From SAR324 cluster bacterium (GTDB taxonomy: Bacteria; SAR324; JACQKK01), in the NCBI GenBank assembly GCA_022574555.1, contig JACZRV010000006.1:1-64000 (forward strand): a stretch of 64,000 nucleotides of DNA. Reading direction: 5' to 3'. Shown one piece after another: positions 19,610 through 27,927 of the stretch. The position numbers and the translations under genes were made by a program. The number at the start of each line of letters is the position of its first letter. The first letter of the stretch is position 1. A model generated the notes under the pieces. The model saw nothing but the letters and a program-made list of their open reading frames with translations. It was not told the origin of the DNA and did not search any database.

Positions 19610-21523
19610 TCAGCGTGCCAGGGTCAAGGGCCGATCGGCCTGCATCGCCGCCTCGAGCGCCTCGGCGCGAGCCGGTTCCTCCCACCAGAACATCAGATGA
19701 ATGAAGGGGTTGAAGTAGAGAGGCAAGGTTTCGGGGTAGGCAAAGCGGTTCCAATAGGTGATCCGGTGCGCGGCGATATACCAGTGCGGCACCACGTAGT
19801 GCTCGTGCCAGAGCACCCGGTCCAGCGCATGGGTCGCGGTGACCAGTTTTGCGCGGCTGGGGGCGATGATGATGGCATCGACCAGGGCATCCACGGCCGG
19901 ATTCTTGATGCCGATCACGTTGCGGCTTCCCTCCTCGTCCGCCGAGGTGGAATGCCAGAAATCGCGCTGCTCGTTGCCCGGCGACTGGCTCTGGCCGAAG
20001 GTGGCCACGATGACGTCGAAATCCTTGGTGCGCACGATCCTCTCGTAGATCGCATTGTCCACCACCCTCATCTCGCCCTGGACACCCAGCTTCTTCAGAT
20101 TCGACAGGTAAGGCTCCACGATCCGCAGCCAAGTAGGCGTGACCAGGGTGACGGTGAAGCGCATCTCGCGACCCGTGGCCGCCTCGGTGAGCACGCCGTC
20201 CTTAACCGACCACCCGGCCTGCTTCAGCAGTCGCACTGCCTGACGCAGCCGGTCGCGGACGTTGCGCTCCGGCGGTGCGGCGTTTCCCATAGGCTCGGTG
20301 AAAACCGCCGGGGGCAGGTGCTCCCGGAGAGGCTCAAGCAGCGCCAGTTCCTCCTGGGACGGCAGCCCCTCGGCCGCTAACTCGGAGTTGTCGAAGTAGG
20401 AATCGTTGGGGGTGTACTGATTGTAAAAGAGGGTACGGTTGCTCCACGCGAAATCGAAGGCCAGGCCGAGGGCGCGGCGCACCTCGCGGTTCTGGAATTT
20501 AGGGCGGCGGATATTGAAGGCGAAGCCCTGCATGCCGGCGGTATTGGAATGCTTTACCGCCTCCTTGATCACCCACCCCTGGTCCCACTTCTTCCCGCCC
20601 ACATCGACGGCCCACTGTTTGCTGGAGTTGACGAAGAGAAAGTCGAACTCGCCGGCCTTGAGCCCTTCCAGGCGCACCACATCATCGCGATAGTACTTCA
20701 CCACGATCTCGTCGAAGTTGTATTTGCCCACATTCACGTTGATATCGCGGCCCCAATAGTCTGGATTGCGCCGGTAGCGGATGAATTTTCCGAATTCGTA
20801 GTCCGCCACCACGTAGGGCCCGGAGCCCACCGGCGTGGTGGTGAAGTCGCTGCCGAATTTCGTGCCTCCATAGAAATGGCGGGGCAGGATGGGCAACTGC
20901 CCGGTGATCAGCGCCAATTCCGGATTGACCCGGGAAAAAATGACACGGACGGTGTGGGCGTCCACCACCTCGATCTTTTCGATATCGCTGTAATAGTAGC
21001 GGTAGAAGGGGTTGGCCGCCTCGGAGCGCAGCACGTCCAGGGAAAACGCCACATCCCCGGCGGTGAGCGGCGTGCCGTCGGAAAAGCGGGCCTCGGGGCG
21101 GAGCCGATAGACCATGGAAAGGCCGTCCCCGGCCACCTCGATCGAGCGGGCCAGCAGTCCATAGGCCGCGATGGGCTCATCGAGCGCGCCATCCGTGAGC
21201 GACTCGAACACCAGGGTAGCCAGCATGAAGGGATCACGGCCCTTGAGGGTAAATGGGTTGAGCTTGTCGAAGCTGCCGATAGCCGATAAGACGATTTTTC
21301 CGCCCTTGACCGCGTCGGGATCCGCATAAGGAAAATGAGAAAAACCCTGCGCGTGTTTCAGGGGTGCGCCGACCGCCAAGCCATGTAGCGGCTCCGCGCC
21401 TTGGGCTGATATTGCAATCAGAACCGTAAACGCCAGTACGATCCCGGTTGGAACGAATCCTGTTGGAACGATCCCTGTTGGAACGATTCCTGTTAAATAA
21501 GGCCGCCCAGATCCTATCTTCAT
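19610..21523 (-). CDS. yejA: Periplasmic peptide-binding protein YejA
   Basis: YejA captures peptides (in E. coli, microcin C) for import by YejBE. This 637-residue SBP_bac_5 protein has HGLAVGAPLKHAQGFSHFPYADP after the signal peptide, a normal YejA beginning, and the WGRDINVNVGKYNFDEI segment. The ATG at 21521-21523 has GGAG nine bases upstream; a GTG two codons earlier is possible. Its signal peptide is unusual: the pentapeptide TG(I/F)VP is repeated three times plus a partial copy (residues about 11-29), encoded by a 15-bp tandem repeat. Confidence 0.93.
   Translation of the reverse strand: MKIGSGRPYLTGIVPTGIVPTGFVPTGIVLAFTVLIAISAQGAEPLHGLAVGAPLKHAQGFSHFPYADPDAVKGGKIVLSAIGSFDKLNPFTLKGRDPFMLATLVFESLTDGALDEPIAAYGLLARSIEVAGDGLSMVYRLRPEARFSDGTPLTAGDVAFSLDVLRSEAANPFYRYYYSDIEKIEVVDAHTVRVIFSRVNPELALITGQLPILPRHFYGGTKFGSDFTTTPVGSGPYVVADYEFGKFIRYRRNPDYWGRDINVNVGKYNFDEIVVKYYRDDVVRLEGLKAGEFDFLFVNSSKQWAVDVGGKKWDQGWVIKEAVKHSNTAGMQGFAFNIRRPKFQNREVRRALGLAFDFAWSNRTLFYNQYTPNDSYFDNSELAAEGLPSQEELALLEPLREHLPPAVFTEPMGNAAPPERNVRDRLRQAVRLLKQAGWSVKDGVLTEAATGREMRFTVTLVTPTWLRIVEPYLSNLKKLGVQGEMRVVDNAIYERIVRTKDFDVIVATFGQSQSPGNEQRDFWHSTSADEEGSRNVIGIKNPAVDALVDAIIIAPSRAKLVTATHALDRVLWHEHYVVPHWYIAAHRITYWNRFAYPETLPLYFNPFIHLMFWWEEPARAEALEAAMQADRPLTLAR
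21440..21493 (-). repeat. In-frame 15-bp tandem repeat in the YejA signal peptide
   Basis: About 3.6 copies of a 15-bp unit (on the plus strand TGTTGGAACGATCCC and close variants). On the minus strand each unit encodes Thr-Gly-Ile/Phe-Val-Pro. Copy-number change would lengthen or shorten the n-region of the signal peptide without breaking the frame. Confidence 0.9.
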
Positions 21524-21851
21524 GTCCACTGCTCCTGGTGGGGTGGCCGAATCCTGCCGCGAGCGGCGGAATTACGGCTGCAAAATGCTGTGGCGATTTG
21601 ACTTCGCTTCAGCCTTCTCATGCGCGCCTGGATGGCCATGTGTCGAAAGCCAATATTGCGTATTCCAAATTAACGCCTTGGCGATTGCCGTTCAAAGATG
21701 CTGCGTATCCGATCAAAGATCCTGGATTGCCGTTCAAAGATCTTCGGTTGCCGTTCGAGACCCTGGGTGCTAGTAGGTACGGACTGGTTTGCCCTGTGGC
21801 CAGACTTACCCGTTTTGGGTTCACCAGCAAGAGGATTCCGGGCACCGGGAC
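21524..21851. other. Divergent promoter spacer with degenerate repeats
   Basis: This 330-base spacer separates yejA (minus) from the TRAP genes (plus) and should hold both promoters. Between about 21682 and 21760 the motif TTGCCGTTCAAAGAT recurs three times with drift (near 21685, 21727 and 21749) and a shorter GATCAAAGATCCTG lies between them. No gene is supported here. Confidence 0.65.
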
Positions 21852-22400
21852 GTGGAACTATTAAAAAAGATCTCTAAGAACCTGGACCAGATTAACACTT
21901 GGCTGGGCCAGACGGCAGCTTGGATCGCAATTCCCATCATCGCCGTCACGATATTCGACGTGGTCTCGCGCCGATTCTTTACCCTGGGTTCGGTTACGCT
22001 GCAGGAACTGGAGTGGCATTTTCACGCGGTGCTATTCATGTTTTGCGCGGGATATGCCTATATCCACGACGCCCATGTGCGGGTCGATGTGTTCCGCCAG
22101 AGGCTCTCCCCCTACTGGCAATCCTGGATCGAATTGGCGGGGTGCGTCGTATTTCTCATTCCCTATTGCGTCTTGATCATCGTGCTGGGATTCCGCTTCG
22201 TTGCGGACTCCTTCGCCCTGAACGAAATATCCGATGCGCCGGGCGGATTGCCCTACCGCTACATCATCAAGTCGGTGCTGCCCGTGGGATTCGTGTTTTT
22301 ATTGCTCCAGGGAATATCCACCGCATTGAAACAGATCGTGGTAATCGCCGATCACCAGGCTCAAACCACCGATCCCCAAGCTCAAACCACAGGGCGTTGA
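21852..22400 (+). CDS. dctQ: TRAP transporter small permease (DctQ)
   Basis: DctQ is the four-helix membrane subunit of a sodium-driven TRAP importer. Four membrane segments are visible, along with the family segment LQELEWHFHAVLFMFCAGYA and HVRVDVF, then PGGLPYRYIIKS. This resembles the mannitol/chloroaromatic-type TRAP group. The start is uncertain: I chose GTG 21852 because the frame upstream is not protein-like, but TTG 21789 is open. The C-terminus carries a duplicated QAQTT. The stop shares one base with the dctM start. Confidence 0.88.
   Translation: MELLKKISKNLDQINTWLGQTAAWIAIPIIAVTIFDVVSRRFFTLGSVTLQELEWHFHAVLFMFCAGYAYIHDAHVRVDVFRQRLSPYWQSWIELAGCVVFLIPYCVLIIVLGFRFVADSFALNEISDAPGGLPYRYIIKSVLPVGFVFLLLQGISTALKQIVVIADHQAQTTDPQAQTTGR
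22350..22390 (+). repeat. 21-bp tandem duplication at the dctQ 3' end
   Basis: Two imperfect 21-bp units (starting at 22350 and 22371) duplicate seven codons, giving DHQAQTT DPQAQTT at the C-terminus of DctQ. It is in frame and thus tolerated. Confidence 0.85.
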
Positions 22401-23773
22401 TGGGACTCCAGGAATCACTTCCCTTATTGATGTTCCTGGCCCTGGCCATTTTTTTGTTCTCCGGGTTCCCGGTGGCCTTCGTCCTGCCCGGCGTCGCGAT
22501 CGCCTTCGGCCTGCTGGGAATGACGTTCGGCGTGTTCCGCGGCATCGAATTTTACAACATCGTCCTCAGAATGTGGGGCACTGCGGCGTCGAACCTGCTC
22601 CTGGTCGCGGTGCCTATGTTTATCTACATGGGGATCATGTTGGAACGATCCGGGGTAGCCGAAGACCTGCTCAACACGATGCAGATCCTCCTGTCCCGCA
22701 TCCGCGGCGGGCTGGCCATGGCAGTAACTGTGATGGGCACGATCCTGGCCGCATCGACCGGCATCATCGGTGCCTCGGTGGTGATGATGGGTATCCTGGC
22801 CCTGCCCACGATGCTGAACCGGGGCTATCAAAAGGAACTGGCGGTGGGAACCATCGCAGCCTCGGCGACTCTGGGCATTCTCATCCCTCCCAGTATCATG
22901 CTGGTCATCATGGGCGACCTGCTTTCCATATCGGTGGGCGACCTTTTTGTGGGCGCGATCCTGCCCGGATTGCTCCTCTCCGGATTGTACTTGGTCTACA
23001 TCGGCGCGATTTGCCTGGCGAGGCCCCATCTGGCGCCCATGATGGACCGTAGCGAAGCGGCCATGCCCATGATGCAATTGGCGCGCATGGTCGTGCGGAC
23101 ACTTCTGCCGCCGATGTTCCTGATCTTCCTGGTGCTGGGATCGATCTTCTTCGGATGGGCCACTCCCACCGAGGCGGCCGGCGTGGGCGCTTTCGGCTCG
23201 ATTCTGCTGGCGGGGCTGAATCGGCGTTTGAACCCGGCGACCGTAAAGGCCGTCACGTTCCGTACGGCACGGATCACCTCCATGGTATTTATGATCATCT
23301 TGGGGGCGACTTCTTTCAGCTATGTCTTCCGGTCTCTCGGCGGCGAGGAAGTGATCAACAAGATCCTGTTGGGCCTGCCGTTCGGGTCGTGGGGAATCCT
23401 GTTCGTACTGATGGGCACGATCTTCCTGCTTGGATTCTTTTTCGACTGGATAGAAATCACGTTGATCGTGCTGCCGGTCTTCGGCCCGGTGGTAGGCCGC
23501 TTGGATTTCGGGGGGCTGTTCACCAGCGTTGATCAACAGACATTATGGTTCGCCATGCTGGTCGCCATCAACCTGCAGACGTCATTTCTCACGCCGCCTT
23601 TCGGATTCGCTCTCTTCTACTTGAAGGGGGTGGCGCCCGAAAGCATCAAGATCGGCCATATATACCGGGGCATCATTCCCTTCGTAGGGCTTCAACTGAT
23701 AGGATTGACTATTGTCATGATCTTTCCAGAGTTGGTGATCTGGCTGCCGGAGTTGATATTTTCACCCAATTGA
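22400..23773 (+). CDS. dctM: TRAP transporter large permease (DctM)
   Basis: DctM is the channel-forming subunit of the TRAP importer. The 457-residue protein has about 12 membrane segments and family motifs such as VPMFIYMGIMLERSG, GIIGASVVMMG, LGILIPPSIMLVI and NLQTSFLTPPFGFALFYLKG. Translation starts at an ATG that shares its A with the dctQ stop. No DctP-type binding protein is adjacent; two unknown genes follow. Its best relative in this window is the DctM at 53690-55018. Confidence 0.95.
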   Translation: MGLQESLPLLMFLALAIFLFSGFPVAFVLPGVAIAFGLLGMTFGVFRGIEFYNIVLRMWGTAASNLLLVAVPMFIYMGIMLERSGVAEDLLNTMQILLSRIRGGLAMAVTVMGTILAASTGIIGASVVMMGILALPTMLNRGYQKELAVGTIAASATLGILIPPSIMLVIMGDLLSISVGDLFVGAILPGLLLSGLYLVYIGAICLARPHLAPMMDRSEAAMPMMQLARMVVRTLLPPMFLIFLVLGSIFFGWATPTEAAGVGAFGSILLAGLNRRLNPATVKAVTFRTARITSMVFMIILGATSFSYVFRSLGGEEVINKILLGLPFGSWGILFVLMGTIFLLGFFFDWIEITLIVLPVFGPVVGRLDFGGLFTSVDQQTLWFAMLVAINLQTSFLTPPFGFALFYLKGVAPESIKIGHIYRGIIPFVGLQLIGLTIVMIFPELVIWLPELIFSPN

Positions 23774-23804
23774 CAACCGCGCGCTCAGTGTCGATGAGGG
23801 AATC

Positions 23805-24128
23805 ATGCCGCGATACAAGGTGCATTTCTCCCGCATGTGGATCACGGGGCGCTGGGGCTTCACCGACCGGGTGCTGCACGAAATTGGAGGCCGGCCCACC
23901 GATCCCTCCCTGTTGCAACCGGCGTGGGTGGTCAACTTCAAAGGCTCGTCCATCGACCTGGGGCGTTACCTCACACAAGCCCTGAAGGTTCCCCTGGGCC
24001 ATAATTCGTGGGATGGCACGGTCTTCGATATCCAGGAGCTCGATCCCGGCAAGAGGCCGTCAGCCCGCCGGCGCAATCTTCCACCTCGCGGGACGGGATC
24101 GCTCCGTTCCCGTTTCGGTCGTTCGTGA
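23805..24128 (+). CDS. Small protein of unknown function downstream of the TRAP genes
   Basis: A 107-residue product I do not recognise. The first 80 residues look like a real folded domain (MPRYKVHFSRMWITGRWGF..., then PAWVVNFKGSSIDLGRYLTQAL), while the last 25 are Arg/Pro-rich and may be a read-out tail. A good ribosome binding site (GAGGGA) precedes the ATG at 23805. It lies 31 bases after dctM on the same strand and ends four bases before the next gene, which fits an operon. Confidence 0.5.
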   Translation: MPRYKVHFSRMWITGRWGFTDRVLHEIGGRPTDPSLLQPAWVVNFKGSSIDLGRYLTQALKVPLGHNSWDGTVFDIQELDPGKRPSARRRNLPPRGTGSLRSRFGRS

Positions 24129-24132
24129 CGCC

Positions 24133-24750
24133 GTGTTTGGCCGTTTTGCTGTCCCTGAGCCCCCATCGATCCGGCTGTCGGCATCGCGTCCGGCCGGCAT
24201 CACCGGCGTCGTGTGCTGCTCCCGCTTCGCAGCGCTGACCCTGGTCTACGCCTGGGCATGGGCCATTTTCACCGTCCCGGCGGTTACCGGCGGGCCGGAT
24301 GAAGCGCCGCCGGCGGGAAATCTGGCTGGGACGTACCGCATCGCATCGTGGCGCTCGATGGCAGCGCAGCACCTGCACCACTTCTTCTACCTCCATCCCG
24401 ACGGACTGTTCCTGCTGGCCGCCCAGTGGCCCGGCCACGAGTCCTCCCGTTTCGCCGGCCACTGGACCGTGGCGGGAGACGTCCTCCGTCTCGTGGGCCA
24501 GGGTCGCGTGGAGACCAATCAGGGTAGCTGGCAGACGCCTTTTCGGCGCGAATTTACGGTGGTGCAAGGAAACGATGGGTTGCTCCGCCTGGAACCCAGG
24601 CTGGAAAAGAACCGCTATGGTCTGCTGGGCTGGCCCGATGCCTTTGTCTACCTGGGCCGCAGCCCCGCACCCAATCTGCCAGAGACGAGGTTCCCGGCGG
24701 AAGAAAAGGCGATCGGCGATCTAATCCGGGAGCTGCTCGATCGCAACTGA
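24133..24750 (+). CDS. Unknown protein with an N-terminal membrane segment
   Basis: I do not recognise the family. A frame runs from well upstream, but the part from the GTG at 24133 is most protein-like: a hydrophobic stretch (ITGVVCCSRFAALTLVYAWAWAIF) that could be a membrane anchor or uncleaved signal, then a compact domain with LAGTYRIASWRSMAAQHLHHFFYLHPDG and HWTVAGDVLRLVGQGR. The pattern of a short beta-rich extracytoplasmic domain with paired GxW and YRI strands suggests a small lipocalin- or META-like barrel, but this is only a guess. A 10-bp duplication (24739-24758) spans the stop codon. Confidence 0.5.
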   Translation: MFGRFAVPEPPSIRLSASRPAGITGVVCCSRFAALTLVYAWAWAIFTVPAVTGGPDEAPPAGNLAGTYRIASWRSMAAQHLHHFFYLHPDGLFLLAAQWPGHESSRFAGHWTVAGDVLRLVGQGRVETNQGSWQTPFRREFTVVQGNDGLLRLEPRLEKNRYGLLGWPDAFVYLGRSPAPNLPETRFPAEEKAIGDLIRELLDRN

Positions 24751-24769
24751 TCGCAACGGGCCGGGGAAC

Positions 24770-25546
24770 CTATTCCCTCATCCACTGGGGCTTGCGTTTC
24801 TCGCGGAAGGCGGCCATGCCTTCCCGCCCTTCGTCGGAGCCGAAAAGGGCGGCACTGGCCCGCTCGGCGAAGGCGAAGCCCTCTTGCAGGGACAGGGCGG
24901 GAATGGTGCGGGCGATGCGTTTCACGTCCTGCAGGGCCTTGGGCCCGCAGGCCAGCAACTTTTCGATCTCCTCCCGCACCGCCTGGTCCAGCGCTTCGTC
25001 GGGCACCACTTTATGCACCAGATTAATCTCCTGGGCCTTGTGGGCGTCAAAACGCTCTCCGGTGAGCATCAGCGGCGCCGAAGCCGTGAGCACCCCTTTA
25101 CGCTGGAGCACCACCGAGAGCATCCAGGGCGCGACGCCTAACCGCACCTCGGAGTAGGCAAACGGGACCGATTCGGCCGCCACGATGATGTCGCAGGCGG
25201 TGACCAGTCCCAGACCGCCCCCGAAGGCGCCCCCCTGGATGCGCCCCACGACCGGCTTGGGTCCATCGAGCAATTGGTTGAGGATGGAGACGTAGGGCGA
25301 TGGGCCATGAAGCCCGCCGCCTCCGATTGAGCCCTGGCCCGCGGCTTTGATGTCGGCCCCGGCACAAAAAGTCTTGCCCTTGGCGCCCAGTACGATAAAA
25401 CGCACGCCATCATCGGCGTTGGCCTGGTGCACGGCATCGTCCAGTTCCCCCGTGAGGGCATCGCTCAGCGCATTGTGATTGTCGGGCCGGTTGAGGGTGA
25501 TCCACGCGATGTGCTCCGCGATCCGGTATTCCACCGATGCTCCCAT
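24770..25546 (-). CDS. Enoyl-CoA hydratase/isomerase family protein, methylglutaconyl-CoA hydratase-like
   Basis: The 258-residue crotonase-fold protein has the oxyanion motifs KTFCAGADIKAAG and GGAFGGGLGLVTACD. The first hydratase glutamate is present in YSEVRLGVAP, but the second (in the AMEMVLTG-type segment of classical hydratases) is replaced in SAPLMLTGERFDA. The SEVRLG...LTGERF pattern resembles methylglutaconyl-CoA and terpene-catabolic hydratases of leucine or isoprenoid breakdown. Substrate remains inferred. It stands apart from the acyl-CoA ligase by over 10 kb. Confidence 0.88.
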   Translation of the reverse strand: MGASVEYRIAEHIAWITLNRPDNHNALSDALTGELDDAVHQANADDGVRFIVLGAKGKTFCAGADIKAAGQGSIGGGGLHGPSPYVSILNQLLDGPKPVVGRIQGGAFGGGLGLVTACDIIVAAESVPFAYSEVRLGVAPWMLSVVLQRKGVLTASAPLMLTGERFDAHKAQEINLVHKVVPDEALDQAVREEIEKLLACGPKALQDVKRIARTIPALSLQEGFAFAERASAALFGSDEGREGMAAFREKRKPQWMRE

Positions 25547-25588
25547 GATGGCTCCCTGAAAATTCGACCGTATATGTTGAAATGGGCC

Positions 25589-26152
25589 TCAAAACGCCCA
25601 GCCCAGGGTGACGGCGGGTGCGGCCACGATTTCGGTTTTGGTGTTGTCCTTGATAAAACCGCGGGCGTCGCCGCTCTCGCCTTCGGCGAATTTCCGCTGC
25701 ACTGACGACGGCGACTGATAGATCACTCCGCCGCCCAGCCATAGATTGAGCCCTGCGGGCCAAATCCACTGATAGCCGATGAACGCATCGATGACGGTAA
25801 TGGTGGCCGATGCCGTCGAGCCGGCTGCCGAATCCAGATTGCGCGTTTTTCGGGAGACCAGGTTGACCAGCGTCCACCCGTCACTGAACAGGGGTTCGCC
25901 GAAGCGAAAAAAGGAGGCCACGCCCAAACTCCCGTCTTCCAAGGTCACCCCCGAGTCGTCGTTGACCCGGCAGATTTCCCCGAACGGACCAAAGCCCCAG
26001 CTTTGCGTGGCGGAAATGGCCACCCCACCCGACAGACAATTGGGATTGGGGACGTAGAACACGTTGAAGGAGAAGTCTTCAGCGAAAGCGGATCGCGTGC
26101 AACAGATCAGCGCCAGCCCCATGCACCAGGCCCAACCACCCACTCTTTTCAT
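25589..26152 (-). CDS. Small outer-membrane beta-barrel-like protein
   Basis: The 187-residue product starts with a signal peptide (MKRVGGWAWCMGLALICCTRSAFA) and continues with alternating hydrophobic/polar strands ending in ...VTLGWAF, whose terminal Phe is typical of outer-membrane barrels. The C-terminal half (IGYQWIWPAGLNLWLGGGVIYQ) looks like barrel hairpins. The start at 26152 gives the best signal peptide. It may be an OmpW- or OmpA-barrel-like porin; no function can be assigned. Confidence 0.65.
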   Translation of the reverse strand: MKRVGGWAWCMGLALICCTRSAFAEDFSFNVFYVPNPNCLSGGVAISATQSWGFGPFGEICRVNDDSGVTLEDGSLGVASFFRFGEPLFSDGWTLVNLVSRKTRNLDSAAGSTASATITVIDAFIGYQWIWPAGLNLWLGGGVIYQSPSSVQRKFAEGESGDARGFIKDNTKTEIVAAPAVTLGWAF

Positions 26153-26406
26153 CGCGTTCCCCTGCCTCAGGCCGGCCACCGGCGGCTATCGTGATCAACG
26201 CTAACACGATTGCCTAGCGATTTTGAGACGGCGGCGCCGTGATCATGGTTCGAGACAGGCAATGAAAATTGCAAATTCTTGTTCAGTTAGTTTCTCGCTT
26301 TGCTCAGGGTGCAGTACACAGATTGGCCGGTTGGGCGCCCTCGCACGCTCCTCCGGGCACTCCAAACGGGTTGTCGGGGGCCGCCCGTACCCTGGGGTGA
26401 CTCGCA

Positions 26407-27927
26407 TCAGGCGAGCAATCTCAACAGGAGGGCCAGAAATTTCTTGGTGCGCGGCGTGAGCCGGGATCGCTGATAGGCGATGGCGGTGTGAAACACGGCC
26501 TCCGCCTGGGTGGGGTAGGGATGGATGGTCGCGGCGATCACCTTCAGACCCAGCTTTCCGGTGATGGCCAGGGTGTATTCGCTGATCAATTCGCCGGCGT
26601 GACGAGCCACGATGGTGGCGCCCAGGATGCGGTCCGTCCCCTTGCGCACGTGCACCTTGGCGAAGCCTTCCTCGTCGCCATCCAACAGCGCGCGATCCAC
26701 ATGGCGCAGCGGGTGCACGAAGGTATCCACGGGAATGCCCCGCTCCTTGGCGTCGCGCTCGTACAGGCCCACGTGGGCGATCTCCGGGTCGGTGTAGGTA
26801 CACCACGGCACGACGAGATCGGTCCACTTCTTCCGCCCCCGGAACAGAGCATTCTGGATCGCCAGGGCTCCCGATGTGCCCGAGACATGGGTGAACTTGA
26901 AAGGCAGGCAGATGTCCCCCACGGCGTAGACGCGCCGGTTGGTGGTGCGCAGCTGCGCCGAGACCCGCACTCCGCGCTCATCGTAGGCTACGCCAGCCGC
27001 TTCCAGGTTGAGCGATTCCACGTTGGGCACCCGGCCCGCGGCGACGAGGATCTCGTCCACGTCCAACGTGATTTGCTCATCTGCCCCGCCCTGATCGATG
27101 GTGACCCGCTTTCGTGCGCCGGCTTTCTCGACCTGCGTCAGAATGGAATTGAAGTGGAATCGTATGCCTTCATCGTGAAATCGCTTGTCTAGGATCTCTG
27201 CTGCGTCCGCGTCTTCGCGGGGGAGAAAGTGGGGATCCATGGTAACCACGGTCACCTGGGATCCGAGGCGGCGAAAAGCCTGGGCCAGCTCGCAGCCGAT
27301 GGGCCCGCCCCCCAGGACGAGCAGGTGTCCCGGCCGCTCAGTGAGGGAAAAAATGGTCTCGTTGGTCAGAAAGCCCGTCTCCGGCATGCCGGGCACGTCG
27401 GGCACATGGGGTCTTCCGCCCGCCGCGATCACCGCTTTGCGGAAGCGCAGAGTCTGCCCGTCGACGGCGACCGTATCGTCGCCGCTGAAGCTGGCTTGAC
27501 CCAGAAAGACATCGATGCCCAGGCCCTCCAGCCGTTGCACCGAATCGACGCGGCTGATCTGAGCCCGCACCCGCCGCATGCGGCGCATGACCGCACCAAA
27601 ATCGGCATCGACCGATCCGCGCACCTCGATACCGTATTCGGAGGCCTTGCGGATCTCCTCGACCACGCGCGAGGCGCGAATCATGGCCTTGGAGGGGACG
27701 CACCCCACGTTGAGGCAGTCTCCCCCCAGGAGGTGGCGTTCCACCAGGGCCACTTTGGCTCCCAGCGAAGCAGCGCCCACGGCGGTAACCAGCCCGCCCG
27801 CGCCGGCACCGATCACGACCAGGTGGTATCGCCCCGCGGGGCGCGGGTTCACCCGGCCGGGAGGGTGGACATTGCGAACCAGTACCTCGTTGAATTCATC
27901 CCGGGGCAGGACGACCGCGTCAGCCAC
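26407..27927 (-). CDS. FAD-dependent pyridine nucleotide-disulfide oxidoreductase, MerA-like
   Basis: The 506-residue flavoprotein has the FAD motif VVIGAGAGGLVTA, the redox-active disulfide GGDCLNVGCVPSKA, an NAD(P) motif LVLGGGPIGCELAQ and the second FAD segment VYAVGDIC. Near the C-terminus IHPYPTQAEAV has Tyr where glutathione reductase has its catalytic His, as in mercuric reductase relatives. It lacks the MerA N-terminal HMA domain and C-terminal Cys pair, so mercury reduction is unlikely. The start overlaps the TVP38 gene end by eight bases; the two families commonly occur together, suggesting joint work at the membrane. Confidence 0.9.
   Translation of the reverse strand: MADAVVLPRDEFNEVLVRNVHPPGRVNPRPAGRYHLVVIGAGAGGLVTAVGAASLGAKVALVERHLLGGDCLNVGCVPSKAMIRASRVVEEIRKASEYGIEVRGSVDADFGAVMRRMRRVRAQISRVDSVQRLEGLGIDVFLGQASFSGDDTVAVDGQTLRFRKAVIAAGGRPHVPDVPGMPETGFLTNETIFSLTERPGHLLVLGGGPIGCELAQAFRRLGSQVTVVTMDPHFLPREDADAAEILDKRFHDEGIRFHFNSILTQVEKAGARKRVTIDQGGADEQITLDVDEILVAAGRVPNVESLNLEAAGVAYDERGVRVSAQLRTTNRRVYAVGDICLPFKFTHVSGTSGALAIQNALFRGRKKWTDLVVPWCTYTDPEIAHVGLYERDAKERGIPVDTFVHPLRHVDRALLDGDEEGFAKVHVRKGTDRILGATIVARHAGELISEYTLAITGKLGLKVIAATIHPYPTQAEAVFHTAIAYQRSRLTPRTKKFLALLLRLLA

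Noticed and set aside
22424-23536. 370-codon open frame antisense to dctM
   Set aside because: The product is His/Gln/Asp-rich low-complexity shadow sequence; dctM on the plus strand is certain.
26407-27927. Mercuric reductase
   Set aside because: The C-terminal Cys pair and N-terminal metal-binding domain of MerA are absent and no mer genes are nearby; only the HPYPT-type segment is shared.
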